Source: Marinovum sp.
GTDB taxonomy: Bacteria; Pseudomonadota; Alphaproteobacteria; Rhodobacterales; Rhodobacteraceae
Length of the DNA: 64,000 bases
Direction of reading: 5' to 3'
Assembly (NCBI GenBank): GCA_022447495.1
Contig: JAKVBH010000016.1
Coordinates: 54,057 to 118,056 of the forward strand
Of the stretch, positions 24,459 through 33,442 are shown piece after piece. The number at the start of each line of letters is the position of its first letter. The stretch's first letter is position 1. The position numbers were made by a program, and so were the translations under genes. A model generated the notes under the pieces. It saw only the letters and a list, made by a program, of their open reading frames with translations. It searched no databases and was not told where the DNA came from.

Positions 24459-25955
24459 TCAGGTTTGGTATTCTGAGCGCCGCTGTTTCAGCGACGTCCA
24501 TACGATGAATCCCATGACCATAAGGATCACCACAAAGAGTGTGCCCGAGACCGGACGGTTGATGAGGTCAACTGCAGTTTTTATTTGTCCCGACCCCGCC
24601 GTCAGACGTTCAACGATGATCGACCCCAAAACAAGACCCAACACAATTGGGACCAAGGGCCAATCGAGGCGGCGCAGGATGAAGCCGATAAAGCCAAAGA
24701 TCACCGCAAATATGCAATCCATCAGACTGTTGCGGATCGAATAGACCCCGACAAAGGACAGGATCATGATGAACGCGCCGAGAAAACGATTGGGGATATA
24801 GACCATCCTGGCGATGAATCGCGTCGAGAAGAGCAGGGTCACAAGCACCAGCACATTGATAATCAAAAGCGCGGTAAAGAGGCTAAAGAGAAAGTCGGGG
24901 TTGTTTTCAAAGATGTCTGGGCCCGGTTTGATCCCGGCATCAAAGAACACGACCATCATCATGGCGGTCAGCGCCTCACCCGGCACGCCAAGCGCAAGGA
25001 GCGGGATCATCGCTGCGGCCGGTACGGCGTTGTTGGAGGTTTCAGACGCGATCAATCCCTCATGGCTGCCATGGCCAAAGCGGGCCGGGTCTTTGGAGAG
25101 GCTGCGCGCGGTGGAGTAGCTGAAAAACTGCGCCACGAACTCGCCCACTCCTGGGATGATCCCCATCATAGTGCCATAGCAGGCCGAGAAAAACGCGATG
25201 AGCTTGCGGCCCGCGATTTCGCGAAACCCGCTGAGCAATCCGCCCGTGATACGCGCCTCGGGTGGATCGTCGTCCTTGCCTACCAACAGGTTGAGCGCTT
25301 GGCTCAGCGCAAAGATCCCCACGATGACGACGATGAGGTTGAAGCCCGCAAAGAGGTATTCGATGTCAAAGGTATAGCGGTCCACGGCGCGCATGGACTT
25401 GCGCCCGATCATGGCAATGAGAAAGCCAAAGCCAAAAAGCATGGCGGCGATACCCATTGTTTGGCGGTGCGCCGCGATGAGGAGAACCCCACCGAGGATG
25501 GCTGCCATCAGGATGTCACGCTGACCAAAGAGAGCTCCGAGGTCGCGCAGGTAGGGCCCAAATACAAAGAGCGCGATGAGCGCCACTAGGATCGAAAAAC
25601 ACCCGCCAAAGAAGGACGCCGAATAAGCTAGTGATAGCGCACGAGACGCCTCGCCACGTCTGGTCATGGCATAGCCGTCATAAGTCGTGAGCGCGTTCAC
25701 CGGTGTGCCGGGTGTGTTGATCAGAATGGCCGGTATCGCACCGCCATACATGGACGATCCATAAACCCCCAAGAGCAGCACAAGGCTCACCAGATCATCA
25801 AGAAAGACCGTCGCAGGCAACAGGATCGCAATGGCAATCGCCGGACCGATCCCCGGCACAGCGCCGATGATCAACCCTCCGACCGAGCCAATGACAATCG
25901 CCACAAGGACGTTGAACTGAAGTAGGCTGTCCAATCCGGTGAGAAATGCCTCCAC
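24459..25955 (-). CDS. tctA: Tripartite tricarboxylate transporter large permease
   Basis: A 498-residue membrane protein with about eleven hydrophobic segments. It shows the TctA signature GAVPGIGPAIAIAILLP (31-47), AIPAILINTPGTP (residues 72-84) and a second GIIPGVGEFVAQFFSY. It forms the sodium- or proton-driven channel with TctB. It starts eleven bases after the tctB stop. Confidence 0.93.
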   Translation of the reverse strand: MEAFLTGLDSLLQFNVLVAIVIGSVGGLIIGAVPGIGPAIAIAILLPATVFLDDLVSLVLLLGVYGSSMYGGAIPAILINTPGTPVNALTTYDGYAMTRRGEASRALSLAYSASFFGGCFSILVALIALFVFGPYLRDLGALFGQRDILMAAILGGVLLIAAHRQTMGIAAMLFGFGFLIAMIGRKSMRAVDRYTFDIEYLFAGFNLIVVIVGIFALSQALNLLVGKDDDPPEARITGGLLSGFREIAGRKLIAFFSACYGTMMGIIPGVGEFVAQFFSYSTARSLSKDPARFGHGSHEGLIASETSNNAVPAAAMIPLLALGVPGEALTAMMMVVFFDAGIKPGPDIFENNPDFLFSLFTALLIINVLVLVTLLFSTRFIARMVYIPNRFLGAFIMILSFVGVYSIRNSLMDCIFAVIFGFIGFILRRLDWPLVPIVLGLVLGSIIVERLTAGSGQIKTAVDLINRPVSGTLFVVILMVMGFIVWTSLKQRRSEYQT

Positions 25956-25966
25956 GTCCGGCCCCC

Positions 25967-26692
25967 TCAGAAATACGTCAACATGAACGCCCGCGTGGTA
26001 GTGGGCAATTGGTCATAGAGCCAAATGCTGACGGGCGTTTTGATCTGAAGGAAGGTGCGAAAGACGATCACGACGGCAATGCTCGAGGCAAAGCCAATCG
26101 CCATCCACCGCGCCGTGCGATACCCCAAGCGCCAAGTCAGGAACGTGCCCAAAAGGACGGTCGAGACCAGATAGCCAAGGATCGGCACGAGCAATGTGTA
26201 GGCGATGAAATAGACCACATATTCAAGTGCGGCAGCGTATTTGGTGAGCTCAAAATAGGCGCTGGTGGGCAGGCGAAACCGTTTGCGCCACTGGCTCTCT
26301 TTCCAAGAGCTGCGCAGGTTGATGAGCGCGGCAGGCACAAAGATCACCAGGCATAGAACCGGCGCGACCCAGGATTGTTTGAGGATGCGCCCCAGACGTG
26401 TGATGCGGCCCTCAATGTCAGCGAGGCCAAACTGATAGGCGATGTAGGTACCGATCTCATCGGGCAGTTTGCGTTTGTCCCATCCCGTCTCAGTCCAGAA
26501 AAACACCAGGAAAAATAGTGCGACAATGGCGAAGGCGATAGAAATCTCAAAGTCACCGCGTCCGCGCGAAAACTTGAAAAGATCCTCCACCTTCACCTTC
26601 TTGTCAGGCGGGCATTCGCTTTTGAAGATATCTCCGTCAAAGGGCATGGCCTCATCGAAGAGGAGAAGATCTTCATGGGACCGATGGCTCAT
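25967..26692 (-). CDS. tctB: Tripartite tricarboxylate transporter small permease
   Basis: A 241-residue protein with four to five hydrophobic segments (about 47-65, 105-125, 150-185 and 195-215), fitting TctB. The N-terminal ~45 residues are cytosolic, acidic and longer than in typical members, and there is a charged middle loop. The ATG at 26692 overlaps the stop of the aldehyde dehydrogenase (ATGA), so expression is coupled. Identity rests on topology and on its place before tctA. Confidence 0.82.
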   Translation of the reverse strand: MSHRSHEDLLLFDEAMPFDGDIFKSECPPDKKVKVEDLFKFSRGRGDFEISIAFAIVALFFLVFFWTETGWDKRKLPDEIGTYIAYQFGLADIEGRITRLGRILKQSWVAPVLCLVIFVPAALINLRSSWKESQWRKRFRLPTSAYFELTKYAAALEYVVYFIAYTLLVPILGYLVSTVLLGTFLTWRLGYRTARWMAIGFASSIAVVIVFRTFLQIKTPVSIWLYDQLPTTTRAFMLTYF

Positions 26693-28161
26693 AGTTTGAT
26701 CCACGCGGTTTTCTTGTTGGTGAATTTGGACAATGCATGGAGCGATTTGTCCTGGCCATTGCCGGATTGTTTGTGGCCGCCCAGTGGCACGGTGACATCT
26801 GCGCCGCCATAGGTGTTCACATGCACCATCCCCGCCCGGATCGCGTTGATCATGCGATGGGCGCGGCTGAGGTCTTGGGTCCATACGCCGGAGGCGAGGC
26901 CAAGGTCGGTGTCATTGGCGAGCGCGACGGCTTCGACCTCGTCCTTGAACGGGGTCACAGTGAGCACGGGGCCAAAGACCTCGTTGCGCACAAGTGCGTC
27001 GCTTGGGTCCAGGCCCGTGACGACTGTGGGCTGCATATAGCTGCCACCGGTATCTTCCAGGATGCGATTGCCACCTGTGGCGATCCCGGGTGTGCCGTGG
27101 AGTCTCGCCAGGACGGATTTGAGGTGATGCTCTGAACTCAGCGCGCCGATTTGTGTCCCAGTGTCCAACGGATCACCCACACGCATCTTTTCGGACAAGG
27201 CGCAAACCTTGACGACGAAATCGTCATGGATGCTCTCTTCCACCAAAAGCCGTGAGCCTGCGACACAGACTTGCCCGGCATTGCGGAAGATGCCGCCCAC
27301 CACTGCTTTTGCCGCATCATCGAGATCGGCTGCGTCGGCAAAAACCACATGGGGCGACTTGCCACCAAGTTCGAGATAGACCCGCTTGAGGTTCGATTGT
27401 GCGGCATATTCCATAAGTTTGCGACCCACAAACCCCGAGCCCGTGAAGGCCAACGCATCGACCTCCATGGAGCGGGCGAGAGCTTGGCCCGCAACCTCGC
27501 CAGTGCCGGTTACGACGTTGAACACGCCTTCTGGAATGCCGGCCTCAAGGCCAAGCTCAACCATACGCAAGACGGAGAGCGAGGCGATTTCCGACGGCTT
27601 TAGAACTACGGAGTTTCCGCTGGCCAGCGCAGGCCCAAGTTTCCACGCGGTGATCATCAGTGGGAAGTTCCAAGGCACGATGGCACCCACCACGCCCACA
27701 GGTTCGGTGTGGATCAAGCCCAAGACGCTTAGGTCCGTGGGCGCGATCTCACCGTAGAGTTTGTCGATGGCTTCGGCATAGTAGCGGATCGTACCCGCCG
27801 CAGAGAGCGGTTCCGCCTTAAAGGCCATGGCGATCTCGGTGCCGTTGTCGCGCACGCCAAGGACGGCCAGTTCCAGCGCATGCTCTTCGATGCGGGCGGC
27901 CCAGCGGAGCATCACCGCTTTGCGCGCCATCGGCGCGAGTTTGGCCCAGCGTCCAGCGTCATAGCTTTCACGCGCCGCTTGCACTGCCGCGTCCACGTCT
28001 TCCACCGTCGCGTTGGGCAATTGCGTGAGATGGGATCCGTCAATCGGAGAGACAACATCCAAACCGGGGCGCTCGTGCGACCCGCGCCGCGTGCTGCCAA
28101 TGATCATGGCGGGCGACGTCACGGGCAAAGCCCTTAGCTCATCGATGCGATCTTGGTTCAC
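26689..28161 (-). CDS. PuuC-like aldehyde dehydrogenase
   Basis: A 490-residue NAD(P)-dependent aldehyde dehydrogenase. E264 (LELGGKSP) and C299 (NAGQVCVAGSR) are the catalytic pair, PWNFPL is at 163-168. The C-terminus GHKQSGNGQDKSLHALSKFT closely resembles E. coli PuuC, which oxidises gamma-glutamyl-gamma-aminobutyraldehyde and other amine-derived aldehydes. It starts with GTG at 28161 after a GGGGGGA ribosome site and is the first gene of the large leftward block. Likely substrate: the aldehyde formed from the pathway amine. Confidence 0.9.
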   Translation of the reverse strand: MNQDRIDELRALPVTSPAMIIGSTRRGSHERPGLDVVSPIDGSHLTQLPNATVEDVDAAVQAARESYDAGRWAKLAPMARKAVMLRWAARIEEHALELAVLGVRDNGTEIAMAFKAEPLSAAGTIRYYAEAIDKLYGEIAPTDLSVLGLIHTEPVGVVGAIVPWNFPLMITAWKLGPALASGNSVVLKPSEIASLSVLRMVELGLEAGIPEGVFNVVTGTGEVAGQALARSMEVDALAFTGSGFVGRKLMEYAAQSNLKRVYLELGGKSPHVVFADAADLDDAAKAVVGGIFRNAGQVCVAGSRLLVEESIHDDFVVKVCALSEKMRVGDPLDTGTQIGALSSEHHLKSVLARLHGTPGIATGGNRILEDTGGSYMQPTVVTGLDPSDALVRNEVFGPVLTVTPFKDEVEAVALANDTDLGLASGVWTQDLSRAHRMINAIRAGMVHVNTYGGADVTVPLGGHKQSGNGQDKSLHALSKFTNKKTAWIKL

Positions 28162-28188
28162 CCAAGTCCCCCCTTTGGCATTTTTGCT

Positions 28189-28205
28189 GGTTCATTTATT
28201 GAACC
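28189..28205. promoter_or_regulatory. Perfect palindrome, candidate IclR operator
   Basis: GGTTCA, five bases, TGAACC: an exact inverted repeat in the 219-base gap between the divergent PuuC-like ALDH (28161) and iclR (28381) genes. It is 28 bases from the ALDH start, where a repressor would block the leftward operon. IclR-type proteins bind short AT-centred palindromes of this kind. Confidence 0.6.
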
Positions 28206-28380
28206 GTCTTTTCATTATTTGATATTGACGGCGCGGAAATCATCCGTCAAGCATTTAAAAGCATGTCGACGGAAGTCTGAGACATCGAGGATCGCCAAGC
28301 GCGTTGAGCCCTCTGATTTCAGGCCGCGCCCAGCCGATCCAAGGTGTCCGAGATGTGCCATAAGGGGAGGTCCAGAGATC

Positions 28381-29163
28381 ATGTCGACCATCGAACGCGC
28401 CTTAGGCTTGTTGGAGCACTTCTCCAGCCAGACGCCAGAAATAGGCCTGTCCGATTTCAAGCGGCTGACCGATTTCGACAAAGGCACGACCCACCGCTAT
28501 CTCACCGCGTTGAAAGAATGTGGGTTCCTTGAACAGAACCCGTCGACGAAAGCGTATCGCTTGGGCCCGGCGGTCATCCGCCTCTCCGCTGTGCGAGAAA
28601 AAACCGTGCCTCTGGTCCAAACAGTCGCACAATATGTCGATGAGCTTGCAGCAGAGCTTCATGAATTGGTCCATGCCGCTGCACCTCAGGCGCGGGGCAT
28701 GTCGATGTTGTATGCCGTGGATGGCGGTAACTCCGCCACGCGGGTGGCCTTTGATGAGGCGGAAATCTTGCCCTTCTACGCCACCTCGTCTGGCATTGCG
28801 CAATTGGCCTATGGACCGGCGACGATGGTCGAAGAGGTGATGGGCAAAGGCCTAGAGCGTTTCACGCGCCACACCCCGCAAAACCATGAGGCCGTGGATG
28901 AATTGATCGGCCAAACGCGCGCGCGCGGTTACGCGTCCGTTGATGAATCCTACGAAGCGGACGTCTGTTCGGTGGCCGTGCCATTCTTTGACACCGATGC
29001 CATGGCACGCGGCACATTGGCGATTGCCACACCGGCGGCGCGGATGACCGAAGACATGCGCCGCACCATCATCACTCGGTTGACCCAAACCAGTCAGGCC
29101 CTGACGAAAAGCCTTGGCGGCAGGGTGCCCTCCCAACTCCTCGACATCTGGCCCCCGGTCTAG
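28381..29163 (+). CDS. IclR-family transcriptional regulator
   Basis: A 260-residue regulator with the IclR winged helix-turn-helix at 1-65 (RALGLLEHF, LSDFKRLTDFDKGTTHRYLTALKECGFLEQ) and the GAF-like effector domain at about 75-250 with the AYGPAT and SVDESYEADVCSVAVPFFD strands. The start at 28381 has a GGGGAGG ribosome site; an upstream in-frame extension is not supported. It is divergent from the catabolic block and in line with the aminotransferase 22 bases after it, so it probably controls both in response to a pathway aromatic or acid. Confidence 0.92.
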   Translation: MSTIERALGLLEHFSSQTPEIGLSDFKRLTDFDKGTTHRYLTALKECGFLEQNPSTKAYRLGPAVIRLSAVREKTVPLVQTVAQYVDELAAELHELVHAAAPQARGMSMLYAVDGGNSATRVAFDEAEILPFYATSSGIAQLAYGPATMVEEVMGKGLERFTRHTPQNHEAVDELIGQTRARGYASVDESYEADVCSVAVPFFDTDAMARGTLAIATPAARMTEDMRRTIITRLTQTSQALTKSLGGRVPSQLLDIWPPV

Positions 29164-29185
29164 AGCGACAAGAAGCGAGCCCGTT

Positions 29186-30544
29186 ATGAAAGATTCCAAT
29201 TTTCTCAGAGCCCATAATGCCAAGCACATGTGGCACCCAATGGCCCACCCGGCGGAAATGCAGGCCAAGCCGCCCGCGATCATCACCGGGGGGGAGGGCT
29301 GTGTTATTCGCGATGTCGACGGGGCCGAGTTGATCGACGCTGTGGGCGGGCTTTGGAACGTCAACTTGGGCTATTCCTGCGAACCCGTGAAACAGGCGAT
29401 TGCCGATCAACTGGGCGAGTTGCCCTATTACTCGACTTTCCGCGGTACGACGAATGATAAGATAATCGAGCTGTCCGAGATGCTCAGCGAGTTCTTTGCG
29501 CCTGAGGGGATGGTGCGCTCATTCTTCACCTCCGGCGGCTCGGACAGCATTGAGATCGCCCTGCGTCTGGCACGACAGTACCACAAGCTGCGCGGGGAAC
29601 CGGGGCGGATCAAATACCTCAGCCTTAAGAAAGGCTATCACGGCACCCATAGCGGCGGCGCGTCGATCAATGGCAACGCCAATTTTCGCAGCCAATACGA
29701 GCCCTTGATGCCCGGATGCTACCATATCCCGGCGCCCTATACCTACCGCAACCCGTTCAATGAGACGGACCCTGAAAAGCTTGCCGCGCTCTGCATATCT
29801 GCGCTCGCCGATGAGATTGCCTTCCAAGACCCCAAGACCATCGCGGCCTTTGTGATGGAGCCGATTTTGGGCGCAGGCGGCGTGATTCCGCCGCATAAAT
29901 CCTTCATGCCCGCGGTGCGTGGGATCTGTGATCGTCACGGCATTCTGCTCATCGCTGATGAGGTGATCACGGCCTACGGGCGCACCGGCGCCTGGTCGGG
30001 GTCGCGGCTTTGGGGCGTGGCGCCGGATATGATGGCGACAGCCAAAGCCATCACCAACGGCTACTTTCCCTTTGGCGCGACGATGTTGAACCAAAAGGTG
30101 GCCGATGTCTTTGAAAGCGACACCACCGGGGGCGGGGCGATTGGCTCGGGCTATACCTATTCGGGTCATCCGGTCGGGGCCGCTGCCGCCGTGGCCTGCA
30201 TCCATGAAACCATACGCCTGGACGTGCCCACCAACGCCGCCGCGCGGGGTGCGCAGCTTTATGAAGCGATGTTGAGGCTCAAGGAAAAGCACCAGATCAT
30301 CGGTGATGTGCGCGGTGGCCATGGGTTGATGACCGCCCTGGAACTCGTCTCAGACCGCGCCACCAAAGCGCCCATCGACAAGGCTACGGCGGGCGCGATC
30401 TACAAAGCGACCTATGAGAATGGCGTCATGGTGCGGGTCTCGGGGCCGAATATCATCCTCTCGCCGTCCTTGGTGCTCTCAGAGGCGGAGGCGGCCAAGA
30501 TCATCACTGCATTGGATGACGCCTTCTCTACGCAATCGAAGTGA
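29186..30544 (+). CDS. Class III aminotransferase (omega-amine type)
   Basis: A 452-residue class III PLP aminotransferase. D258 (IADEVITAYGR) and K287 (TAKAITNG) are the cofactor residues; GYHGTHSGG and the N-terminal HMWHPMAHP motif fit omega-amino acid:pyruvate and putrescine/amine:pyruvate enzymes. It is co-directional with iclR. It could turn the primary amine released in the pathway into the aldehyde for the PuuC-like dehydrogenase. Substrate is an inference from context. Confidence 0.9.
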   Translation: MKDSNFLRAHNAKHMWHPMAHPAEMQAKPPAIITGGEGCVIRDVDGAELIDAVGGLWNVNLGYSCEPVKQAIADQLGELPYYSTFRGTTNDKIIELSEMLSEFFAPEGMVRSFFTSGGSDSIEIALRLARQYHKLRGEPGRIKYLSLKKGYHGTHSGGASINGNANFRSQYEPLMPGCYHIPAPYTYRNPFNETDPEKLAALCISALADEIAFQDPKTIAAFVMEPILGAGGVIPPHKSFMPAVRGICDRHGILLIADEVITAYGRTGAWSGSRLWGVAPDMMATAKAITNGYFPFGATMLNQKVADVFESDTTGGGAIGSGYTYSGHPVGAAAAVACIHETIRLDVPTNAAARGAQLYEAMLRLKEKHQIIGDVRGGHGLMTALELVSDRATKAPIDKATAGAIYKATYENGVMVRVSGPNIILSPSLVLSEAEAAKIITALDDAFSTQSK

Positions 30545-30767
30545 GGATGACAGCGCGGCGCAGCGCTCAAGACAGGATGGGCCATGTGATGGTTCAGGTC
30601 TCTGTCGAGCGCCCTTGAAGCTCCGGCGCTGTTCAATGCAAGCCACGCGTGCTGTGTAGTTGAGCGTTGCGCAATCCTCGGTGGGCCATAGGCATCCGTT
30701 TCCGTTTCCGCTTCCGCACCGGCACCCTCCCCTGTGCCGCTCTGAAAGAATGCGGTGTTCGAGGTCA

Positions 30768-31035
30768 TAACCCCTTTGCCGCCGCGTCCTGCCGATAGTG
30801 TTGAAGGTACGAGAAATGGATGTCGCGCGGGTGGCGAAAGACACAGATATGCTGGGCCTGACCCTTAATCCGCAGACGGTCCATCGGCTTATGGCTATTG
30901 ATGCAACGCAGGTGATCCATGGCCGCCAACCGATGCGTCACATTTGATAGCTCACGCAGGCGGACATCGACCCGCGGCATCTTGATCGACAGGTCCGTTT
31001 CGGCCTCAGCCCCCCGACAACCGTCGTAAGACATG
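30768..31035 (-). pseudogene. Sulfotransferase fragment (decayed)
   Basis: On the minus strand the reading INSHKPMDRL, then HICVFRHPRDIHFSY, matches the middle of sulfotransferase-family proteins (the RxPRDxxxS 3'-phosphate-binding region). The N-terminal 5'-phosphosulfate loop is missing and the frame stops at 30765, while a different frame continues nearby. It lies between a complete aminotransferase and a flavoprotein gene. The rest of 30545-31116 has no convincing gene. I read it as a remnant. Confidence 0.45.
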
Positions 31036-31116
31036 ATCTCAACGGCGATAGTCGGGGTAGAGTTTGCGTGGGTGCATCGGGCGCCTATCCGACCGTTTGC
31101 GATTACAGTCGGCGCA

Positions 31117-32280
31117 TCACCGGCTCCGGGCCAGTTTTTCTTGGGCCACATCCGAGGACCAATCGGCACCGCGCAAGAGCCCTGCTGCGATCCGCCCCCA
31201 TTCATCCGCGCCCTTTGCCCCCTTACCACACCCTCCGACTGCCACGGCAACCCGGTTGTCATGGACAAAATCAAGGATGGGCAAGCCGGAACGGGTTTGG
31301 GTGACGGCACATGTATCGGTGTGCCAATGGGTGCATCCTCGCAGTACCGGGAATAGCTCCTTCATACGCGTGGTGAACTCGGTTCGGTTGTCCTCAGAAC
31401 CAGGGGACTGGAACCACGCGCGCAGCCCATCAAGCTCGAAAAACTTGGGGTCAGACACTGTGCCAACCCCGAGTTTGAGGTAGCAATGCCCATCTGGGTA
31501 GCGGATCGGAGGGAGGATATAGGCACCGATGAGCGTGTCGATCATGGTGGGCATTGTGGCGAGAGCAGTGGCGGCGTCACCTGCGATGCGGGGCAAAACC
31601 GTGGTACGCCCGTAAACCGTCAGCCCAAGATCGACGGGGCTCAATCCGCACGCGGCGGTAAACGCCCCAGCTGCGATGAGGGCCCTCTCAGCTTGGATAA
31701 GTTCACCACCCCACAGCTCGATTTCGACGCCTTGCAGAGTGGGGCGCAACGCGCGCGCCGCTTGGCGCCTGAAGGTCGCTCCGGCCTGTTCGGCGAGCCG
31801 CGTTTGGGCCTCCACCATGCGTCGCGGGCTGATGTGTCCGGCGCCGCCTGTCTCAACAAGGCCGTCGACACCGGCGGGCACATTTAAGAACGGAAATTGT
31901 GCGCGGATGTCTTGAGTGCCTACACATGTGAACTTCGCGCCATGGGCTGTGCCGGTTTCGGCGCAGCGCGCATTGTAGGTTGAACCGGGATAACCCAACC
32001 CAAGATACCCCGACGGTGTGTAGAACGACACACCGCTGCGTGCCTCGATGTCGCGATACCGAGATAGTGACGCACCCGCCGCGATCGACCATTCCCGCAT
32101 CGGATCGACGTGACGTGTCATGCGCCCTTCGTCATAATGGCTGGCAAATACGCTGTTGTGGGTGGCGCGATCTTTCGGCTCGTCGGGGCCGACTGCAACA
32201 ACCCCATCAACCGCTTCGGCAAGGTGACGCGCGGCGGCGCTTCCAATCAGACCGCGCCCGATGACGGCAAACTTGTACAG
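31117..32280 (-). CDS. Sarcosine oxidase-like FAD-dependent oxidase (DAO family)
   Basis: A flavoprotein of about 387 residues. The N-terminal dinucleotide motif VIGRGLIGSAAARHL begins within ten residues of the proposed start and the C-terminal half carries DTCAVTQTRSGLP, where the Cys aligns with the covalent FAD Cys of monomeric sarcosine oxidase/N-methyltryptophan oxidase, followed by AVGGCGKGAKGADEWG. There is no ATG, GTG or TTG between the rcnA stop and the Rossmann motif; CTG at 32280 follows AAAGGA with normal spacing and is the likely start. A longer in-frame start would lie deep in rcnA. It should oxidise a secondary or N-methyl amine, releasing peroxide. Confidence 0.8.
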   Translation of the reverse strand: MYKFAVIGRGLIGSAAARHLAEAVDGVVAVGPDEPKDRATHNSVFASHYDEGRMTRHVDPMREWSIAAGASLSRYRDIEARSGVSFYTPSGYLGLGYPGSTYNARCAETGTAHGAKFTCVGTQDIRAQFPFLNVPAGVDGLVETGGAGHISPRRMVEAQTRLAEQAGATFRRQAARALRPTLQGVEIELWGGELIQAERALIAAGAFTAACGLSPVDLGLTVYGRTTVLPRIAGDAATALATMPTMIDTLIGAYILPPIRYPDGHCYLKLGVGTVSDPKFFELDGLRAWFQSPGSEDNRTEFTTRMKELFPVLRGCTHWHTDTCAVTQTRSGLPILDFVHDNRVAVAVGGCGKGAKGADEWGRIAAGLLRGADWSSDVAQEKLARSR

Positions 32281-32296
32281 ATCAACAATCCTTTGT

Positions 32297-33154
32297 TCAG
32301 TGGCCGTGCCCAAAGTGCTCGAAATGCGACAGCCCCGACCAAATGATGAGGCATCCAACCACTCCGATGAGAAGAGCCGATACCCAAGGCGCGGCTTCGA
32401 GTAGGCGGTCGAAGCGCGAACTTTTCTTCGAGATGACCTGAAGGCCAACCGCGGCAACAATTCCAATCCCAACCAATGTGAGCGCGAGGCCAATGGAAAA
32501 CGCGCTGACCAAAATGATCCCGAGCGTGAGCTTGCCCAGATGCAAGCAAAGGATGAACACGGTGATCGCCGCAGGGCAGGGTATCAGGCCACCGGAGAGG
32601 CCAAAAAGCATCGTCTGCCAAGTGCCTATTTCGCCGGAGGCCACCCGCGCTTTGATTTCGGCCGCATGGGCGCGGGCATGGGCATCGAGGTGGGGCGCAT
32701 CCAACGCATCATGATTATGGTCGTGACCATGGCTGTGGTGATGATGGTCGTGGTCGTGGGAGTGATCATGATCGTGCGAATGACCGTGGCTGTGATTGTT
32801 GTCGTGTTGATGTCCCGAGGATCGGCTCTGCCACAACATCCAAGCCGCAATACCAAGCACCAACACCCCAGAGACAACCATGAAATAGGGCTCGAGTTGC
32901 TCACCAATAAGCTCATTGCCCCACGTGAGCGCGAGCATGGCCAGCACCCAGACGATGATCGAATGGCTAAACGCTGCGGAAACCCCCAAGAGGACGGCCT
33001 GTTTCACGGTGCCTTGGATCGCCACGATATAGGCGGCCATCATAGTCTTGGAATGTCCAGGTTCTAAGCCGTGCAGCGCGCCCAAAAGCAACGCAAACGC
33101 AAAAAGCAGCACCGGGTTCGCGCTGCCGGTTTCAATCATTTCGCTCAGGTTCAC
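32297..33154 (-). CDS. rcnA: Nickel/cobalt efflux protein, RcnA type
   Basis: A 285-residue membrane protein of the NicO/RcnA family. Six hydrophobic segments are split by a cytosolic or periplasmic loop at about 112-150 that is extremely rich in His and Asp. The family motifs HGLEPGHSKTMMAAY (28-42) and GLIPCPAA (about 203) are present. It exports Ni(II) or Co(II). It follows the rcnR-type regulator after 14 bases. A cobalt-type nitrile hydratase elsewhere in the window gives the cell a reason to manage cobalt. Confidence 0.93.
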   Translation of the reverse strand: MNLSEMIETGSANPVLLFAFALLLGALHGLEPGHSKTMMAAYIVAIQGTVKQAVLLGVSAAFSHSIIVWVLAMLALTWGNELIGEQLEPYFMVVSGVLVLGIAAWMLWQSRSSGHQHDNNHSHGHSHDHDHSHDHDHHHHSHGHDHNHDALDAPHLDAHARAHAAEIKARVASGEIGTWQTMLFGLSGGLIPCPAAITVFILCLHLGKLTLGIILVSAFSIGLALTLVGIGIVAAVGLQVISKKSSRFDRLLEAAPWVSALLIGVVGCLIIWSGLSHFEHFGHGH

Positions 33155-33168
33155 GGGCTTGATCCCTT

Positions 33169-33432
33169 TTAGAGGTAGCGTGTGATCTCTCGCAGGTCGG
33201 CAACTGTCTTGGCGTGGTCCGCCTCGTCGGCGGGCGGATCGCTAATGCAATGGTCGATATGGTCCTGGATCAACGCTTTTTTTGCGGCGGTAATTGCGCG
33301 CTCAACCGCGTGTAACTGCTGCGCAAGTTCGGTGCAGGGGCGCCCATCTTCGAGCATTGCAATCACCTTTTGCAGGTGTCCCGCACTGCGCTTCAAGCGA
33401 TTGCCGATATCGGCATGGCTGGCGTGTTTCAT
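33169..33432 (-). CDS. rcnR: CsoR/RcnR-family metal-sensing repressor
   Basis: An 87-residue all-helical repressor of the CsoR/RcnR/FrmR family. Potential ligands are H3, C33, H58 and H61/C62, close to the H3-C35-H60-H64 set of RcnR, which senses Ni and Co. C33 is in the RPCTELAQQL motif of the family. It precedes rcnA and has a C-tract/G-tract operator just upstream of its own start, so metal binding would release both genes. Confidence 0.88.
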   Translation of the reverse strand: MKHASHADIGNRLKRSAGHLQKVIAMLEDGRPCTELAQQLHAVERAITAAKKALIQDHIDHCISDPPADEADHAKTVADLREITRYL

Positions 33433-33442
33433 GATGCGAGAG

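Noticed and set aside
24585..25589. Plus-strand frame of 334 codons, very rich in Asp, His and Lys
   Set aside because: Antisense of tctA; the composition is that of reversed membrane-protein codons.
32281..32493. ATG at 32493 as start of the sarcosine oxidase-like protein
   Set aside because: It would add 71 residues with no family similarity, all inside the rcnA coding region.
32700..32820. His/Asp-rich low-complexity DNA as a possible satellite or CRISPR-like repeat
   Set aside because: It encodes the metal-binding loop of RcnA; the repeats are codon-level and irregular, with no spacers.
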